A stretch of DNA of 64,000 nt from assembly GCF_014303395.1 (NCBI RefSeq), contig NZ_CP060298.1:1-64000 (forward strand), in the 5' to 3' direction. Each line of letters begins with the position of its first letter. Positions within the stretch are counted from its first letter, which is position 1. The position numbers and the translations under genes are program-made. Below are positions 62,198 through 64,000 of the stretch, piece after piece. This DNA is from Nakamurella sp. PAMC28650 (GTDB lineage Bacteria > Actinomycetota > Actinomycetes > Mycobacteriales > Nakamurellaceae). The notes under the pieces are model-generated. The model saw only the letters and a program-made list of their open reading frames with translations, was not told the DNA's origin and did no database searches.

Positions 62198-63406
62198 ATG
62201 GGTCCCGTGAGTACCGCTACCACCCACCGCACCGCGCCCGTGGCGACCCCCGCCCGCGTGGTGCCGCCGCCCGGGGCCAAGGCCGACGTCCTGAACATCG
62301 GGCCCTTCCAGGTCTGGCCCCCGGTCGTCCTGGCTCCGATGGCCGGCATCACGAACACATCCTTCCGGGGGCTGTGCCGCGAGTTCGGGGCCGGGCTGTA
62401 CGTCTGCGAGATGGTGACCACCCGCGCGTTGGTGGCCCGCGACTGGAAGACCATGGAGATGATCCGGTTCGGACCGCAGGAGCAGCCCCGCTCGCTGCAG
62501 CTCTACGGTGTCGACCCGGTCATCGTCGGGCAGGCCGTGAGGATGGTCGTCCAGGAGAACCTCGCCGACCACATCGATCTGAACTTCGGCTGCCCGGTGC
62601 CCAAGGTCACCCGCAAGGGCGGTGGGTCGGCCCTTCCCTACAAGCGCAAGCTGTTCGAATCCATCGTCAGGGCCGCGGTCCGGGAGGCGGCCCCGGCCGG
62701 GGTCCCGGTCACGGTCAAGATGCGGATCGGCATCGACGAGGACCACATCACCTTCACCGACGCCGGCCGGATCGCGCAGGATTCCGGAGTCGCTGCCGTC
62801 GCGCTGCACGGGCGGACGGCGATCCAACACTACTCCGGCCACGCCGACTGGTCCGCGATCGCGAAGCTCAAGGAGATCGTCACCGACATCCCGGTGCTGG
62901 GCAACGGCGACATCTTCCGGGCCTCCGACGCGCTGGACATGATGGCCCGGACCGGGTGCGACGGCGTGGTGGTCGGCCGGGGCTGCCAGGGGCGGCCCTG
63001 GCTGTTCGCCGAACTGGCCGCGGCCTTCGACGGCCGTCCGGCCCCGACCCCACCGGATTTGCGGACGGTCGCCGGCATCCTCCAGCGGCATGCCGAACTG
63101 CTCTGCGTCGAGATGGGCCCGGACCGCGGCATCCGAGATCTTCGCAAGCACATCGCCTGGTACCTCAAGGGTTTCGCTGCCGGTTCGGAGATCCGTCGCG
63201 AGCTCGGCATGGTGTCCGGCCTCGATCAGCTTGCGACGCTGCTGAGCCGGCTCGACCTGGATCAGCCGTTTCCGGACGCAGCCGAAGGCCCCCGCGGAAG
63301 GCAGGGATCCCCGCAGGGCCGCGTGATCCTGCCCTACGGCTGGCTCGACGACCCCGACGAGATGGTGGTGCCGGCCGACGCTGAACTCGACGCCGGCGGC
63401 GGCTGA
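62198..63406 (+). CDS. dusB: tRNA-dihydrouridine synthase, DusB type
   Basis: A flavoenzyme of about 402 aa that reduces uridine in tRNA D-loops. TIM-barrel motifs: VVLAPMAGITNTSFRGLCREFGAGLYVCEMV (residues about 40-70), DLNFGCPVPKVTRKGGGSAL with the active Cys, VKMRIGIDEDH, ALHGRTAIQHYSG, VLGNGDIF and VVVGRGCQGRPWLF. A C-terminal tRNA-binding region follows. ATG 62198 and GTG 62207 are both plausible; neither has a strong ribosome site and the latter sits in a short GGACAATGGGTCCC inverted repeat. The Asn/Gly-rich lysine loop is complete, so the enzyme should be active. Confidence 0.93.
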   Translation: MGPVSTATTHRTAPVATPARVVPPPGAKADVLNIGPFQVWPPVVLAPMAGITNTSFRGLCREFGAGLYVCEMVTTRALVARDWKTMEMIRFGPQEQPRSLQLYGVDPVIVGQAVRMVVQENLADHIDLNFGCPVPKVTRKGGGSALPYKRKLFESIVRAAVREAAPAGVPVTVKMRIGIDEDHITFTDAGRIAQDSGVAAVALHGRTAIQHYSGHADWSAIAKLKEIVTDIPVLGNGDIFRASDALDMMARTGCDGVVVGRGCQGRPWLFAELAAAFDGRPAPTPPDLRTVAGILQRHAELLCVEMGPDRGIRDLRKHIAWYLKGFAAGSEIRRELGMVSGLDQLATLLSRLDLDQPFPDAAEGPRGRQGSPQGRVILPYGWLDDPDEMVVPADAELDAGGG

Positions 63407-63407
63407 G

Positions 63408-63884
63408 GTGCGCCCCCGCCCACCCGTCGGGGCTCTCGTCCTGATGACGGTCGCCGTCCTGGCCGGCGTCGTGGCCGGTTGCGGTGCGGGTGGGTCGACC
63501 CTTGCCGACCCGACCGCGACGAACGCAACGGCGGCCCAGGCGCACGCCGTGCAGACGGCGATCGACCACTTCAACGCGACCGCAGGCGGGTCCGTCGCCG
63601 CTCAGCAATCGGTCCTGCTCGGGCTGATCTCGGCCGGCCAGTCCACGGCCCAGAGCCGCTGCCCGGCGGTGACGGTCACCATCAGCATGCAACCGGTCTA
63701 TGCAAGGTTGGCGCCATCACCGGGATGGCGGCCGGCCACTGGATCGCTACCCGGCACCGTCTATGCCGTTCCGACGCTGCTCCGCATCTACACGGGCGAC
63801 CGCATCACCGGCACGGATCTGACCGATCTGCACCTGGCCATCGCAGACGGCCGGGTCACGTTTCCTGCCATCTGCCTGCGGTGA
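63408..63884 (+). CDS. Putative lipoprotein of unknown function
   Basis: A 158-aa protein from GTG 63408, 1 base after the DusB stop. The N-terminus has a hydrophobic segment ending in a lipobox (GVVAGC near residue 22-27). The mature part is small, has two Cys (SRCPAV and the last CLR), and contains a run of short strands ending PGTVYAVPTLLRIYTGDRITGTDLTDLHLAI. I do not recognise a family. Coupling with dusB suggests cotranscription only. Confidence 0.75.
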   Translation: MRPRPPVGALVLMTVAVLAGVVAGCGAGGSTLADPTATNATAAQAHAVQTAIDHFNATAGGSVAAQQSVLLGLISAGQSTAQSRCPAVTVTISMQPVYARLAPSPGWRPATGSLPGTVYAVPTLLRIYTGDRITGTDLTDLHLAIADGRVTFPAICLR

Positions 63885-64000
63885 CGCGGCCCAGCTGCCG
63901 GACAGCGCACAAACGACAGTCGCAGGCGCAACGGGTCGCCGTCCTGGGCGTCTTGAGCAGGGCGCTGCGCTCTGCACGATCTGAAGCGGTTTCATCTCAC

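Noticed and set aside
1..64000. tRNA or rRNA genes and insertion sequences
   Set aside because: I saw no cloverleaf-type or rRNA-like sequence and no transposase gene, although without a covariance search a tRNA cannot be fully excluded.

Overview
The window is high-GC DNA (roughly 70% by eye) with GTG/TTG starts and strong wobble G/C. Mycothiol synthesis (mshA), mycobacterial-like synteny (murB, L,D-transpeptidase lipoproteins, mshA, YbjN), a SigB/SigF-type sigma factor, a GAF-ANTAR regulator and a DUF222/HNH protein all point to a chromosomal segment of an actinobacterium. A Nakamurella-like organism is my guess; the sequence alone does not prove the genus. I see no tRNA, rRNA, CRISPR array or IS element.

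Layout. 1-8.9 kb is housekeeping: mshA-ybjN, two paralogous L,D-transpeptidase lipoproteins with a duplicated promoter region, murB, DUF2505, purU and a PAC2 protein. 8.9-49.4 kb is one large contractile injection system (eCIS, phage-tail-like) locus in three blocks. Block A (minus, 16.1 to 8.9 kb): a small coupled ORF, the Afp15/Pvc15-type AAA+ ATPase, a 1.24-kaa DUF4157 (eCIS-core) candidate cargo and two small companion genes. Block B (plus, 16.4 to 32.1 kb): a DUF4255 (Pvc16-type) cap protein, then three membrane proteins of 836, 966 and 3036 aa built to one plan (two N-terminal Ig-like domains without signal peptide, one transmembrane helix near residue 250, then long arrays of carboxypeptidase-regulatory-like beta domains), then a GNAT. 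Block C (minus, 49.4 to 34.3 kb): PAAR-like tip, sheath, inner tube, tail-assembly-chaperone-like pair, second tube protein, a 1.43-kaa Pro/Ser/Ala-rich protein in the tape-measure position, LysM hub, VgrG-like spike, gp25, baseplate J, a TIGR02242-like tail protein and a zinc-ribbon membrane protein. Between blocks B and C sit a DUF222/HNH gene and a VapBC pair.

49.4-64 kb is ordinary: a septum-formation-type lipoprotein, GAF-ANTAR regulator, sigma factor, SixA-like phosphatase, a GH1-like protein with an altered active site, a zinc metallopeptidase lipoprotein, an inositol monophosphatase, a Pot-type ABC transporter operon, a YbaK editing protein, a DusB-type tRNA-dihydrouridine synthase and a short lipoprotein.

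How it fits together (inference): block C builds a single-sheath injection particle, the AAA+ ATPase and DUF4255 protein finish it, and the DUF4157 protein is the likely cargo or matrix. No conventional tail-fibre gene is visible. The three one-pass proteins, with cytosolic Ig-like heads and giant exported arms, are the best candidates for docking a cytosolic particle to the membrane and linking it to the cell surface. This tripartite giant anchor set is the most unusual part of the window.
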